DNA of 9,918 nt from an uncultured Hungatella sp. (GTDB lineage: Bacteria; Bacillota; Clostridia; Lachnospirales; Lachnospiraceae). The stretch is from assembly GCA_910586845.1 (NCBI GenBank), contig CAJUJV010000049.1:1-9918 (forward strand). The letters are read 5' to 3'. The position numbers were made by a program, and so were the translations under genes. The notes beneath the pieces were generated by a model, which saw only the letters and a program-made list of their open reading frames with translations, was not told the origin of the DNA and made no database searches. Positions within the stretch are counted from its first letter, which is position 1. The number at the start of each line of letters is the position of its first letter. Below, piece by piece: positions 1-7,044 of the stretch.

Positions 1-540
1 GCCCGGGCCGTCGTAAGCATATCCCAGCTGCCTGGCTACATCCGCCAGATTAAGAGACACCGCATTGATCTTCACCGGCACCTGCCTGTCCTTTCCTGCA
101 CGGATGGCCAGTTTCACGGCTCTCAGCATCGGCTCAAGAGACCCGCCTCCCGTCAGCGCCTGATACAGTCCGGGATCCAGAGTATCCAGGCTGATATTGA
201 TCCCGTCGATGCCCGCTTCCATCAGTTCCTCCAGATATTGCTCCAGCAGGATCCCGTTAGTGGTAATGGTTACTTTTTCAATTCCCGGAATCTCCTTCAG
301 CATTCGGATGAACTGACAGCAGCCCCTCCTTACCAGGGGTTCCCCTCCTGTGACCTTGATCTTGCGGATCCCGAGTTTTGCCCCGGCAGCCGCGATCCGG
401 GCACATTCTTCCAGAGTCAGGATCTCTGCCATGGACACCCACGTCACTCCCTCGGGCATACAATAACGGCATCGCAGATTGCAGCGGTCCGTGATGGATA
501 TCCTCATATAGTCAATTTCCCGTTTTAAATGATCTCTCAA
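1..540 (-). CDS. moaA: MoaA, GTP 3',8-cyclase (radical SAM), C-terminus beyond the left edge
   Basis: This gene encodes the first enzyme of molybdopterin synthesis, which with MoaC converts GTP to cyclic pyranopterin monophosphate in the cytoplasm. The 180 visible codons carry the radical SAM cluster motif TDRCNLRCRYCMP (Cys20, Cys24, Cys27), the SAM-binding VTGGEPLVRRG around residues 63-73, TITTNG near 92-97, and the MoaA-like INISLDTLDPGLY near 115. Full MoaA proteins are about 320-330 residues, so the second Fe-S cluster domain and the GG tail lie outside the window. I chose the TTG start at 540 because it directly follows the stop of the preceding gene and has GGAGG eight bases upstream. 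The in-frame ATG at codon 12 would cut conserved N-terminal sequence and has no such site. It is the fourth gene of the molybdenum-cofactor operon and is probably translationally coupled to the XdhC gene. The family call is secure; the TTG start is inferred. Confidence 0.95.
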   Translation of the reverse strand, partial: MRDHLKREIDYMRISITDRCNLRCRYCMPEGVTWVSMAEILTLEECARIAAAGAKLGIRKIKVTGGEPLVRRGCCQFIRMLKEIPGIEKVTITTNGILLEQYLEELMEAGIDGINISLDTLDPGLYQALTGGGSLEPMLRAVKLAIRAGKDRQVPVKINAVSLNLADVARQLGYAYDGPG

Positions 541-1593
541 TTATATAACCTCCAGAAACACGTCTGTTACGCCTCCGCAGACCATGCCCTCCTCTTCTGC
601 CTCTTCTCCGGTCATGTCCACCCGGCACATTCTCCTCTCTTCCCCGCCGCTGCGGATCATATGCAGCGCCCGCCGGACCACGTCTGCTTCCATACAGCCT
701 CCTCCGATGGTGCCCACACACCTGCCGTCAGGCAGTATCAGCATCCTGGTCCCCACTTCCCGGGGCGCAGAGCCTTTCCGCATGACAATGGTTGCCAGCA
801 CACGTCTCTCCTGCTCTTCCCTTTCGGGATCAAGGATCTCCCGCAGCAGCTCCCCGGAGTATCCGCAGGTACGTCTTATCCTGTTTTTTACTTCAATAAT
901 CTCTGCCATAATGGCCACACCGATCTCCTCCGGCGTCTCTGCCCCGATATCCAGACCGATGGGACTGTAAAGCCGTTCCAGCACGGCCGGATCCCCTCCG
1001 TCTTCTGCCACCTTCTCCTTCACGGCAGCCACCCTGCGGCGGCTTCCGATCATACCGATGTAAGCATGGCTTTTCCTTACGATCTTCTCCAGGCATACCT
1101 GATCAAACCGGTGTCCTCTGGTAACGATGACAAAGTAGGTATCGCTTCCCCCCTGGATCCTGTCCAGTCCCCTTTCAAAAGAATCGCACAGAACCTCCGT
1201 GGCACCCGCCTGTCTGGCGTGGTCCGCAAACAGAGGCCTGTCCTCCAGATCCGTCACCCGGCATCCCATCATCAGTCCGATCTTTATGACCGGTATGGAC
1301 ACATGACCCCCTCCGCAGATGACCAGATGCATCTCCTGGCCCAGCCAGTCGCAGAATATCCTGTTTCCCCTGATCTCTTCCGTCTTCCTAAGTCCGCCCT
1401 CCCCGGTAAGGAGCCGGCCAAATTGTTCCTGATTCTCCGTAAAAAAACCGCCCTGTCTCGACTCCCACACCAGGCTGCCGTCAGAAAACACTGCCTTCTC
1501 ACCGGCGGCTTCTCCTTCCAGAACCTCTGCCGTCATGTTCTTTTTGTCCGGGTCGCATTGGGAAACCACCCTGTAAAAATCCAGCCTGCCCAT
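541..1593 (-). CDS. XdhC/CoxI-family molybdenum hydroxylase maturation factor, Rossmann domain first
   Basis: The 350-residue protein belongs to the XdhC family, whose members bind the molybdenum cofactor, support its sulfuration and deliver it to xanthine dehydrogenase or aldehyde oxidoreductase-type enzymes. Residues about 88-235 form the Rossmann-like XdhC C-domain: VICGGGHVSIP at 91-101, VTRGHRFDQ at 157-165, YIGMIGSRRR at 178-187 and GLDIGAETPEEIGVAI at 213-228. Residues about 263-350 form the XdhC/CoxI domain: ATIVMRKGSAPREVGTRM at 267-284, GTIGGGCMEADV at 294-305 and MVCGGVTDVFLE at 337-348. This order is the reverse of the usual XdhC layout. The open frame extends upstream to 1749 inside the previous gene, but ATG at 1593 is preferred: it has GGGAG six bases upstream and begins one base after the previous stop. 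The first 80 residues match no domain I recognise. It is the third gene of the operon and abuts moaA. The family is confident; the exact client enzyme is unknown. Confidence 0.9.
   Translation of the reverse strand: MGRLDFYRVVSQCDPDKKNMTAEVLEGEAAGEKAVFSDGSLVWESRQGGFFTENQEQFGRLLTGEGGLRKTEEIRGNRIFCDWLGQEMHLVICGGGHVSIPVIKIGLMMGCRVTDLEDRPLFADHARQAGATEVLCDSFERGLDRIQGGSDTYFVIVTRGHRFDQVCLEKIVRKSHAYIGMIGSRRRVAAVKEKVAEDGGDPAVLERLYSPIGLDIGAETPEEIGVAIMAEIIEVKNRIRRTCGYSGELLREILDPEREEQERRVLATIVMRKGSAPREVGTRMLILPDGRCVGTIGGGCMEADVVRRALHMIRSGGEERRMCRVDMTGEEAEEEGMVCGGVTDVFLEVI
549..553 (-). promoter_or_regulatory. Ribosome binding site that fixes the moaA TTG start
   Basis: GGAGG on the minus strand lies inside the last codons of the XdhC-family gene, eight bases before TTG at 540-538. 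The upstream TAA (543-541) and this TTG are immediately adjacent. The placement supports a non-ATG start and translational coupling. Confidence 0.7.
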
Positions 1594-1594
1594 A

Positions 1595-2653
1595 TCAGAC
1601 TCCCTTTCCAAAGCCGCAGTTGGGGAAGGTGCAGACAGGACAATTGAGGCACAGTCCCCCCTGTCCCAGAGTCGCCAGCTCCTCCTTATACACCTGATCG
1701 TCTGCCATGACTCTGGGCAGCACCAGGTCGAAGATCGTGCGCTTCGCATACATGACGCAGCCGGGCAGCCCCATGATCACCGCGGTCCGCTCCCGTCCTT
1801 CTTCCTTCACCTCATAATATGCCAGCAGGAACATGGCTCCCGGCAGCACCGGGGCTCCGTAGGATATGATCCGCGCCCCTGTATTTTTAATGGCCAGAGG
1901 AGTCTTGTCATCGGGATCCACACTCATGCCTCCGGTACAGATCACCACATCGGCGCCTTTGCCGATCATGTCAAGAATGGAGGCCGTCACTTTCTTATCA
2001 TCATCATTCCATGTGACGTGGTCTGTGATCTCCGTATCAAATTCTTTTAATTTCTCCTCAATAACCGGTGTGAAGGTATCCTGGATCCTCCCGTAAAATA
2101 CTTCGTTTCCTGTAGTTATGATCCCTACTTTTTTATGTAAGAACGGTTTCAGTTCCAGAATCGGTTTCCCTCCCGTAGCCTCCATGGCTGCCTTTTTGGC
2201 CGCTTCCATCTTTTCCTGTCTGATCACCAGAGGAATGATTCTGGTTCCCGCCAGCTTATCCCCTTTTTTCACCGGGAAATTGCCGTGACGGCTGGCGATC
2301 ATCATCTCTCCGAAGCCGTTGACTGCCTTCAGGCCCTTATTATCCACCTTTAAAAGCCCGTCACATTCCGCAGTCAGCTCGATCTTTCCTTCTTTTACGC
2401 CGGAGCGGCTCATATGGTCTCCCCGGCAGATATCACAGAGGATCTCTGCCCCTTCGTTTTCATGGAGCATCCCTTCCTCCTGCTCCCACACATACAGCTG
2501 ATCTTTGCCCACGCTGAGAAGCACCGGGATATCCTCCCTGGTCACGATGTGGCCTTTACGGAATACCGCATCCTTGGTCACTCCCCTGACGATCTGCGTA
2601 ATATCATGGCACAGTACCGCGCCTTCTGCATCCACTGTCCGGATCAGTTTCAT
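1595..2653 (-). CDS. MoeA-like molybdopterin-binding protein with C-terminal cysteine motif
   Basis: The 352-residue protein has a MoCF_biosynth (MoeA/MogA-type) domain that binds molybdopterin and takes part in metal insertion or cofactor handling. Diagnostic stretches are VGIITTGNEV at 176-185, ADVVICTGGMSVDPDDKT at 234-251, GAPVLPGAMF at 266-275 and IMGLPGCVMYAKRTIFD at 293-309. The N-terminal 170 residues (LIRTVDAEGAVLCHDITQI onward) differ from canonical MoeA, which is about 400 residues and has a further C-terminal domain. Here the C-terminus instead carries four cysteines, C335-x2-C338-x2-C341-x4-C346, within LCLNCPVCTFPNCGFGK. I recall similar tails in clostridial relatives encoded beside XdhC, and the spacing suggests metal or Fe-S binding. 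The start at 2653 has GGAGG nine bases upstream; an in-frame ATG at 2692 has only a weak site. It lies 63 bases after the MobA/ModE gene and one base before the XdhC gene. It should not be read as a proven orthologue of MoeA. Confidence 0.88.
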   Translation of the reverse strand: MKLIRTVDAEGAVLCHDITQIVRGVTKDAVFRKGHIVTREDIPVLLSVGKDQLYVWEQEEGMLHENEGAEILCDICRGDHMSRSGVKEGKIELTAECDGLLKVDNKGLKAVNGFGEMMIASRHGNFPVKKGDKLAGTRIIPLVIRQEKMEAAKKAAMEATGGKPILELKPFLHKKVGIITTGNEVFYGRIQDTFTPVIEEKLKEFDTEITDHVTWNDDDKKVTASILDMIGKGADVVICTGGMSVDPDDKTPLAIKNTGARIISYGAPVLPGAMFLLAYYEVKEEGRERTAVIMGLPGCVMYAKRTIFDLVLPRVMADDQVYKEELATLGQGGLCLNCPVCTFPNCGFGKGV

Positions 2654-2716
2654 GATTCTCTTCCTCCATCTGTCAGTAATCGGATCAGGCATTCTGTTCT
2701 CTCTGCCTGCCCGCCG

Positions 2717-3655
2717 TTAAAATCCTTTGCCCATATAGGTCTGATAAGCCTGGTCCGTAAAATCCTGTATGGCCCCTACCATAAGCTCATAGGATTTTGT
2801 CAGCTTCCGTCCCTTTTCCGTCAGCAGGGAACCGCCTCCTCCGCTGCCGCCTGTCCACCGCCGGACCACGGGAAATCCCAGCTGCTGTTCCAGTCCTTTT
2901 ATCATCTTCCGTCCTTTGCTGTAGGAGATGTCCATATGGATACAGGCCTCCTGAAGAGAGCCTGTCTGTCCGATCAGGGTAAGGAGCTTCTGTACTCCGG
3001 GTCCGTAGAAAGGCTCGCTGGCAGTCAGCCTCACCTGGATCTCGGGCCTGATGGGATATCCCTGTCCTCTCCGATAATTCCAGTCCAACAGTTCCTCATA
3101 CTGCTCTCTGGTATCCATATCACGGTAGATCCCCTCGTCCTCCACTTCCAGGTCCGTGACGGTGATACCGGAATGTTTGATGGCCGCTCTCAGACCTCCC
3201 GGTCCCTCATATCCGCACAGCTCCTCTGCCACCTGGCTCCAGAGCATAACGGGATGTCCCGCTTCCCCGTGGCACACGGTCCTGATGATGGGAGCATCGA
3301 TCATCAGCTGCTGCCGGATGGTGTCCGGCATAATAGCCGGCAGATCCATGGGCAGGATCATCAGGCGTTCACAGTCCCCGCTGGCTGCATGGATCCCCAG
3401 CTGTACGGAGTCAAACATCTGTGTCTCCTGATATCGTTCGTTTTTTACAAACCGAACGCCTGTGTAAGAAAGGTGCTGCTGCAGCTCGTCTCCCCGATAT
3501 CCGGTCACCACCACGATGGGATCGATCCCCATCTCCTTTAACATCGTCACTATGTGAAGAGAGATAGTGGAGTTACCGAAGGGAAGCATAGGCTTAAAGG
3601 CTCCCATGCGGGAGGATAAGCCTGCTGCCACCAGCACCGCACCTGTTGCTTTCAT
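2717..3655 (-). CDS. MobA/MocA-like molybdenum cofactor nucleotidyltransferase fused to ModE-type winged helix
   Basis: The 312-residue protein joins two domains. Residues 1-195 are a MobA-like NTP transferase that would attach a nucleotide (probably CMP, as in MocA, given the XdhC context) to molybdopterin. The nucleotide-binding signature LVAAGLSSRMGAFK is at 8-21, MDLPAIMPDT at 103-112, AGHPVML at 132-138 and the acidic YRDMDTREQYEEL at 177-189. Residues 201-312 resemble the LysR-like N-terminal domain of ModE: a helix-turn-helix in GSLQEACIHMDISYSKGRKM (232-251) and the glycine-rich wing GGSGGGGSLLTEKGRKL at 269-285. No Mop-type molybdate-binding domain follows. The start at 3655 is where homology begins; the open frame reaches 3787 and overlaps the LysR gene, but that extension is not conserved-looking. 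The nearest Shine-Dalgarno-like GGGG is 14 bases upstream, which is rather far. It is the first gene of the molybdenum operon, behind the promoter at 3713-3741. CMP rather than GMP specificity is inferred. Confidence 0.88.
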   Translation of the reverse strand: MKATGAVLVAAGLSSRMGAFKPMLPFGNSTISLHIVTMLKEMGIDPIVVVTGYRGDELQQHLSYTGVRFVKNERYQETQMFDSVQLGIHAASGDCERLMILPMDLPAIMPDTIRQQLMIDAPIIRTVCHGEAGHPVMLWSQVAEELCGYEGPGGLRAAIKHSGITVTDLEVEDEGIYRDMDTREQYEELLDWNYRRGQGYPIRPEIQVRLTASEPFYGPGVQKLLTLIGQTGSLQEACIHMDISYSKGRKMIKGLEQQLGFPVVRRWTGGSGGGGSLLTEKGRKLTKSYELMVGAIQDFTDQAYQTYMGKGF

Positions 3656-3688
3656 GCTGTTTCTGGATTCCCCTTTCCTGTTTTCAAG

Positions 3689-3704
3689 TGATCTGGCATG
3701 ATCT
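3689..3704 (-). repeat. AGATCA direct repeat in the 5' leader of the molybdenum operon
   Basis: AGATCA occurs twice exactly 10 bases (about one helical turn) apart, just downstream of the predicted -10 box. Flanking it, CCTGTT near 3726-3731 and AACAGG at 3677-3682 form an imperfectly placed inverted pair about 43 bases apart. The site could be an operator for the ModE-like or LysR-type protein, but no known consensus matches. Confidence 0.25.
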
Positions 3705-3712
3705 CTAGGAAA

Positions 3713-3741
3713 ACTATACCATAAGAACAGGGGAGAGGCAA
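3713..3741 (-). promoter_or_regulatory. Predicted sigma-A promoter of the molybdenum-cofactor operon
   Basis: On the minus strand, TTGCCT (3741-3736) is followed after exactly 17 bases by TATAGT (3718-3713), with TG one base before the -10 box (extended -10). It lies in the 112-base gap after the LysR stop, about 58 bases before the MobA/ModE start. The operon can therefore be transcribed separately from the LysR gene. Confidence 0.65.
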
Positions 3742-3767
3742 GTAGTCCCGGATACATTTTTATTCGG

Positions 3768-4688
3768 TCAGGACAGGTTCTCCCCAAACACCTGCTTCAT
3801 AAGCCGGATAAAGCACCGTTCCATCTGATCAAGATACACATCATTTTTATAGACCACATTGATATCCCAGCTGTCCGGCTCATGGTCATACCGGTAACAG
3901 CAGAACTTATCCGCGCCTCCCAGTACATCCACTGCCCTCTGAGGTACGATCGTAACGCCCAGCCCGGCTGCCGCCAGCTGCACGGCAGAGATACAGCTGG
4001 ATATCTCCATAAATATATGAGGTATAATTCCGTGGCGTTCCAGGATCTCATCGGTCTTCTCCCGGATGGCGTGTCCTTTTTTCAGAAGAATAAACGGCAG
4101 ATCTCTCATGAGTTCCGGTAAGATTCTGTCATCTGTCCCTTCTTTTATCATCTCTTCTGTCACTGTCCGGGGAGCTGCTACCAGAAACAGCTTTTCTTTA
4201 TAGATCAGTTCTGTCGTCACTCCTGCCTTCTTTCTGATCCCGTCTCCCGGCTGGACGAAAAATTTAATCTCATCCCGCATGAGGGACTGAAACAGCTCCT
4301 CTGACTTGGACTCCTGGATGCGCACCTCCGCAGCCGGATACTCCCGGCGAAATCTCAGGATCACTTCCGGGAGCATATACCCGGCGCGTTCTGTGGGAAT
4401 TCCAAAATAGATGACTCCCCGCTCTCCCTCGCCGATGTCTTTCAGTTCTCCCCGCATGTTTTCATTCAGCCGGAGAATCTTCCTGGCAGTCTCCACATAT
4501 CTTTCTCCTGCATAGGTCAGCCGAAAGGGACCGTTGTTCCGCTCAAACAGCTTTACCCCTACATCCTGTTCTACTTTCGATATGATGTAGCTTAAGGATG
4601 GCTGTGAGATATACAGTTTTTTCGCCGCAGCCGTAACGCTCTGATGATCGGCCACGGTGGTAATATACAGCATTTCCCGAAAGTCCAT
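3768..4688 (-). CDS. LysR-type transcriptional regulator
   Basis: The 306-residue length is typical of LysR-type regulators. Residues about 1-60 are the winged helix-turn-helix: MLYITTVADHQSVTAAAKKL, then YISQPSLSYIISKVEQDVG and KLFERNNGPFRLTYAGERY. Residues about 88-300 are the periplasmic-binding-protein-like effector domain, with IYFGIPTERAGYMLPEVI at its beginning and LAAAGLGVTIVPQRAV near its end. Two in-frame ATGs lie two codons apart, at 4694 and 4688. I chose 4688 because GGAGG at 4700-4696 is seven bases from it but only one base from 4694. The gene is preceded by its own promoter and sits between the hydratase and the molybdenum operon, all in the same direction. A LysR protein next to catabolic genes commonly responds to a pathway intermediate, so it may control the hydratase, the molybdenum operon, or both. 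The effector cannot be read from the sequence. Confidence 0.93.
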   Translation of the reverse strand: MDFREMLYITTVADHQSVTAAAKKLYISQPSLSYIISKVEQDVGVKLFERNNGPFRLTYAGERYVETARKILRLNENMRGELKDIGEGERGVIYFGIPTERAGYMLPEVILRFRREYPAAEVRIQESKSEELFQSLMRDEIKFFVQPGDGIRKKAGVTTELIYKEKLFLVAAPRTVTEEMIKEGTDDRILPELMRDLPFILLKKGHAIREKTDEILERHGIIPHIFMEISSCISAVQLAAAGLGVTIVPQRAVDVLGGADKFCCYRYDHEPDSWDINVVYKNDVYLDQMERCFIRLMKQVFGENLS

Positions 4689-4707
4689 ATCCATTCCTCC
4701 CCGGAGG
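4686..4707 (-). promoter_or_regulatory. Ribosome binding site of the LysR gene inside a small inverted repeat
   Basis: The leader reads CCTCC-GG-GGAGG (4707-4696) before the start codons. GGAGG is correctly spaced (seven bases) for ATG 4688 and too close (one base) for ATG 4694. The CCTCC arm could pair with the Shine-Dalgarno, although the two-base loop is too tight for the full five pairs, so a four-base stem with a four-base loop is more realistic. Confidence 0.4.
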
Positions 4708-4727
4708 TTTTTATCATTCCATACCTT

Positions 4728-4756
4728 ATTCTATCAGAAAAGCACTGCCGTAACAA
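4728..4756 (-). promoter_or_regulatory. Predicted sigma-A promoter of the LysR gene
   Basis: On the minus strand, TTGTTA (4756-4751) is followed after exactly 17 bases by TAGAAT (4733-4728), with TG one base before the -10 box. It lies in the gap between the hydratase stop and the regulator, about 40 bases before the chosen start. Confidence 0.6.
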
Positions 4757-4786
4757 TAATCAAGCAGGACACTCTTTTCCCATATT

Positions 4787-6949
4787 TCATCTCTGTTCTT
4801 TATAATAGTTGATCAGACCTCCCGCCAGCAGGATCTGTCTTTCCTTTTCTGTCAGTGTATCCAGGGTACACTTTATCACGGTGCTTTTCTGACTGTTCTG
4901 GATCTCGCTGCCCAGGATCCGGGCTTCCACTTCCGTCTTCCCCTCTCTGAGTATGGACTCCACATCGGGGATCAGCACATAATCACCTTCCTTTAAAGTC
5001 AGCCTCTCTTCTGTCCTGAGAGGAAGCATCCCCCAGTTGATCAGATTGGAGCGGTATCGTTTCGTGGCATACTCGTTGGCAATATTGGCATAGCCTCCCA
5101 GTACCTTCTGGCAGCTGGCCGCCTGCTCTCTGGAAGAACCGTCTCCGATCTGATGGCTTACCATGACACTGCCCAGACGGATATCTCTCACACTTCCTCC
5201 ATACCTGCGGACGATTTCTCCCAGAATCCTGTTTAATTCCTCATCACCCGCCGTCCCCTTTTCCCGAAGCTCTGTCTCCAGACCGCGGACCGCCTTGGCC
5301 CGTTCCACATATTCTCCGTCCCGGCTGATCATCATATAGTCCGATATCTTCTCCGGATTAGAGCGGAAGGATGAGGCCTCCCCTGAGGGGATCAGTTCAT
5401 CTGTCGTCACGGATCCTTCATAAGCCCCTGCCACCTTTAAGAGCAGATGTTTCTTAAGAGGATACATCCGGGGCCAGTCGGCGATGTTGGGGCCCATGGT
5501 CAGTGTTTTCTCCGGATTGCCTTTTTTGTAATTGTCAAAAACCTGGTTCCTGTAGATCTCGGGATTAAAATGATGTTTCCACTGGCGGTAATCCACTTCC
5601 AGTTCCGTGGCCGCCGTCAGACGTCCTCCGTTTCGCACCGTAGCCGCTATGGAACGGGCATCCATAAGGCAGGCCGCCGCCATCTGGCCCTGACCGGGCT
5701 TGGAGCCTTCCCGGTTGGGATAGTTTCTGGTCATATGACGGATGCTCGCCTGGTTGTTGGCCGGAACATCGGTGACGCCGAAACAGGGTCCGCAGATACA
5801 TGGCCGCAGGGTGGCCCCGCACAAGGCCAGCTGGGCACCGATGCCCTGATTCATCAGATCCTCCATCACAGGCAGGCTGGCCGGATTGATCCCCAGTGAA
5901 AGACCGTTTCCCGGTATCCCATAATCTCTTAGGATATCGGCCATAGCCCCGATATTCTCAAACATTCCTCCGCTGCATCCGCTTACCAGAGCCTGGTCCA
6001 CATAGAACTCCCCGTCTCTCATATGAGACATGAGAGAAAATGGTTCCCCCTTGGTGCCCTTGATCTTCTGTCCCTCTTCCTGGATCCCGCCCAGGATTTC
6101 TTCCATATTTTCTTTAAATTTCCTGATGGGCATGGCATTGCTGGGATGAAAAGGCAGGGCGATCATGCACTCCACTTCAGACAGATCAATCTCTATAAGC
6201 CCGTCGTAATATGCCCCTTCCTCCGGCCTCATCTCCCGGTATTCTTCCCCGCGTCCGTGTTCTGACAGATATTCTTCTGTCTTCTCGTCCGTACACCAGA
6301 TACTGGACAGAGCAGCGCTCTCTGTAGTCATGACGTCGATTCCCATACGGTATTCCATGGAAAGGTCACGGATGCCCGGCCCTACAAATTCCAGAACCTT
6401 GTTTTTATTGAAATGATTTTTAAAACAGGCCGCCACCAATGCCAGAGCCACGTCCTGAGGACCTACGCCGGGCCGGGGCTTTCCTGTGAGTCTGACCGCG
6501 ATCACCGGCGGATATGCCAGGTCATAGGTACGGTCCAGAAGCTGTTTGACTACCTCCCCGCCTCCTTCTCCGATCCCCATAGTCCCCAGAGCCCCGTATC
6601 GGGTATGGCTGTCGGATCCCAGTATCATCTTTCCGCAGCCGGCCATTATCTCCCTCATGTACTGATGAAGGACCGCCCGGTAAGGAGGCACAAAGATGCC
6701 GCCGTATTTTTCCACATTCCCCAGACCGAAAACATGGTCATCCTCATTGATGGTGCCGCCCACTGCACACAGCGTGTGATGGCAGTTAGACAGTACATAG
6801 GGAACCGGAAACCTCTCGATGCCGCTGGCTCTGGCCGTCTGAAGGATATTCACATAATTATTGTCCGGAGATACCAGAGCGTCAAATTTCAGCTCCAGCC
6901 TCTCCATATCCCGGCTGTGGTTATGGGTCTTTAATATCCCGTAAGTCAT
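4787..6949 (-). CDS. YbhJ-like aconitase-family hydratase (Fe-S), intact part of the frame
   Basis: The 720-residue frame encodes a cytoplasmic aconitase-superfamily hydratase, expected to add or remove water on a hydroxy-acid with a [4Fe-4S] cluster. It keeps YVLSNCHHTLCAVGGT (51-66), the catalytic GSDSHTRYGALGTMGIGEGG (111-130), cluster ligand C325 in VSGCSGGMFEN, and CGPC with C386 and C389. MTRNYPNREGSKPG (406-419) corresponds to the substrate-binding arginine region. The swivel domain shows IGDGSSREQAA (601-611) and RSNLINWGMLPL (633-644). GSDSHTRYGALGTM and the CGPCFG-DVPANN pattern point to the YbhJ-like 'hydratase' group rather than aconitase, LeuC or homoaconitase; the substrate of that group is not known to me. 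ATG 6949 has no good ribosome binding site and coding sequence continues upstream of it, so the natural start is probably 7023, with a frame break. The gene follows the RraA-like remnant with a 21-base gap from that gene's stop to ATG 7023. Confidence 0.93.
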   Translation of the reverse strand: MTYGILKTHNHSRDMERLELKFDALVSPDNNYVNILQTARASGIERFPVPYVLSNCHHTLCAVGGTINEDDHVFGLGNVEKYGGIFVPPYRAVLHQYMREIMAGCGKMILGSDSHTRYGALGTMGIGEGGGEVVKQLLDRTYDLAYPPVIAVRLTGKPRPGVGPQDVALALVAACFKNHFNKNKVLEFVGPGIRDLSMEYRMGIDVMTTESAALSSIWCTDEKTEEYLSEHGRGEEYREMRPEEGAYYDGLIEIDLSEVECMIALPFHPSNAMPIRKFKENMEEILGGIQEEGQKIKGTKGEPFSLMSHMRDGEFYVDQALVSGCSGGMFENIGAMADILRDYGIPGNGLSLGINPASLPVMEDLMNQGIGAQLALCGATLRPCICGPCFGVTDVPANNQASIRHMTRNYPNREGSKPGQGQMAAACLMDARSIAATVRNGGRLTAATELEVDYRQWKHHFNPEIYRNQVFDNYKKGNPEKTLTMGPNIADWPRMYPLKKHLLLKVAGAYEGSVTTDELIPSGEASSFRSNPEKISDYMMISRDGEYVERAKAVRGLETELREKGTAGDEELNRILGEIVRRYGGSVRDIRLGSVMVSHQIGDGSSREQAASCQKVLGGYANIANEYATKRYRSNLINWGMLPLRTEERLTLKEGDYVLIPDVESILREGKTEVEARILGSEIQNSQKSTVIKCTLDTLTEKERQILLAGGLINYYKEQR

Positions 6950-7041
6950 GGTCCGTGTCTTTCCCTCTTCCCTGGAACACGGCGCTTCTCCTGTAATCAG
7001 ATCTCCCCTGTCAGTTTTACCATAATCTCTCTGCCCCCTCC
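6950..7041 (-). other. Out-of-frame N-terminus of the hydratase gene (probable one-base frameshift)
   Basis: Upstream of ATG 6949 the hydratase frame stays open and reads GDLITGEAPCSREEGKTRT, which resembles the N-terminal lead I remember from clostridial relatives. No ATG, GTG or TTG lies in that frame before a stop. In the neighbouring frame, ATG at 7023-7021 sits behind GGAGGGGG (7041-7034) and reads MVKLTGEI before TGA. Adding one G to the GGGG run at 7008-7005 would join the two as MVKLTGGDLITGEAP. The break may be a real mutation or a homopolymer sequencing or assembly error. Confidence 0.65.
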
Positions 7042-7044
7042 ATT

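Noticed and set aside
529..1647. Long plus-strand open frame of 372 codons
   Set aside because: It is exactly antisense to the XdhC-family gene, whose motifs are intact. The translation is rich in His, Pro and Ser, has no recognisable domain and lacks a ribosome binding site.
2654..2692. Upstream ATG start (2692) for the MoeA-like gene
   Set aside because: It adds 13 residues that do not look conserved and has a weak binding site, while ATG 2653 has GGAGG at nine bases.
2414..3541. Plus-strand open frame of 375 codons
   Set aside because: It spans the antisense of two genes with clear family motifs (MoeA-like and MobA-ModE) and the gap between them, and its composition looks like reverse-strand shadow.
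3656..3767. Molybdenum-cofactor riboswitch in the leader of the MobA-ModE gene
   Set aside because: Only about 50 bases lie between the predicted transcription start and the start codon, too short for the known Moco RNA, and I see no multi-stem structure.
4787..6949. Canonical aconitase or LeuC-type isomerase
   Set aside because: The core motifs are aconitase-like, but GSDSHTRYGALGTM and the CGPCFG-DVPANN pattern match the YbhJ-like hydratase group better, and there is no citrate or leucine pathway context.
6997..7023. A leader peptide MVKLTGEI before the hydratase
   Set aside because: Its eight codons followed by in-frame-neighbour coding sequence are better explained as the broken hydratase N-terminus. 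No attenuator hairpin or biased codon run is seen.
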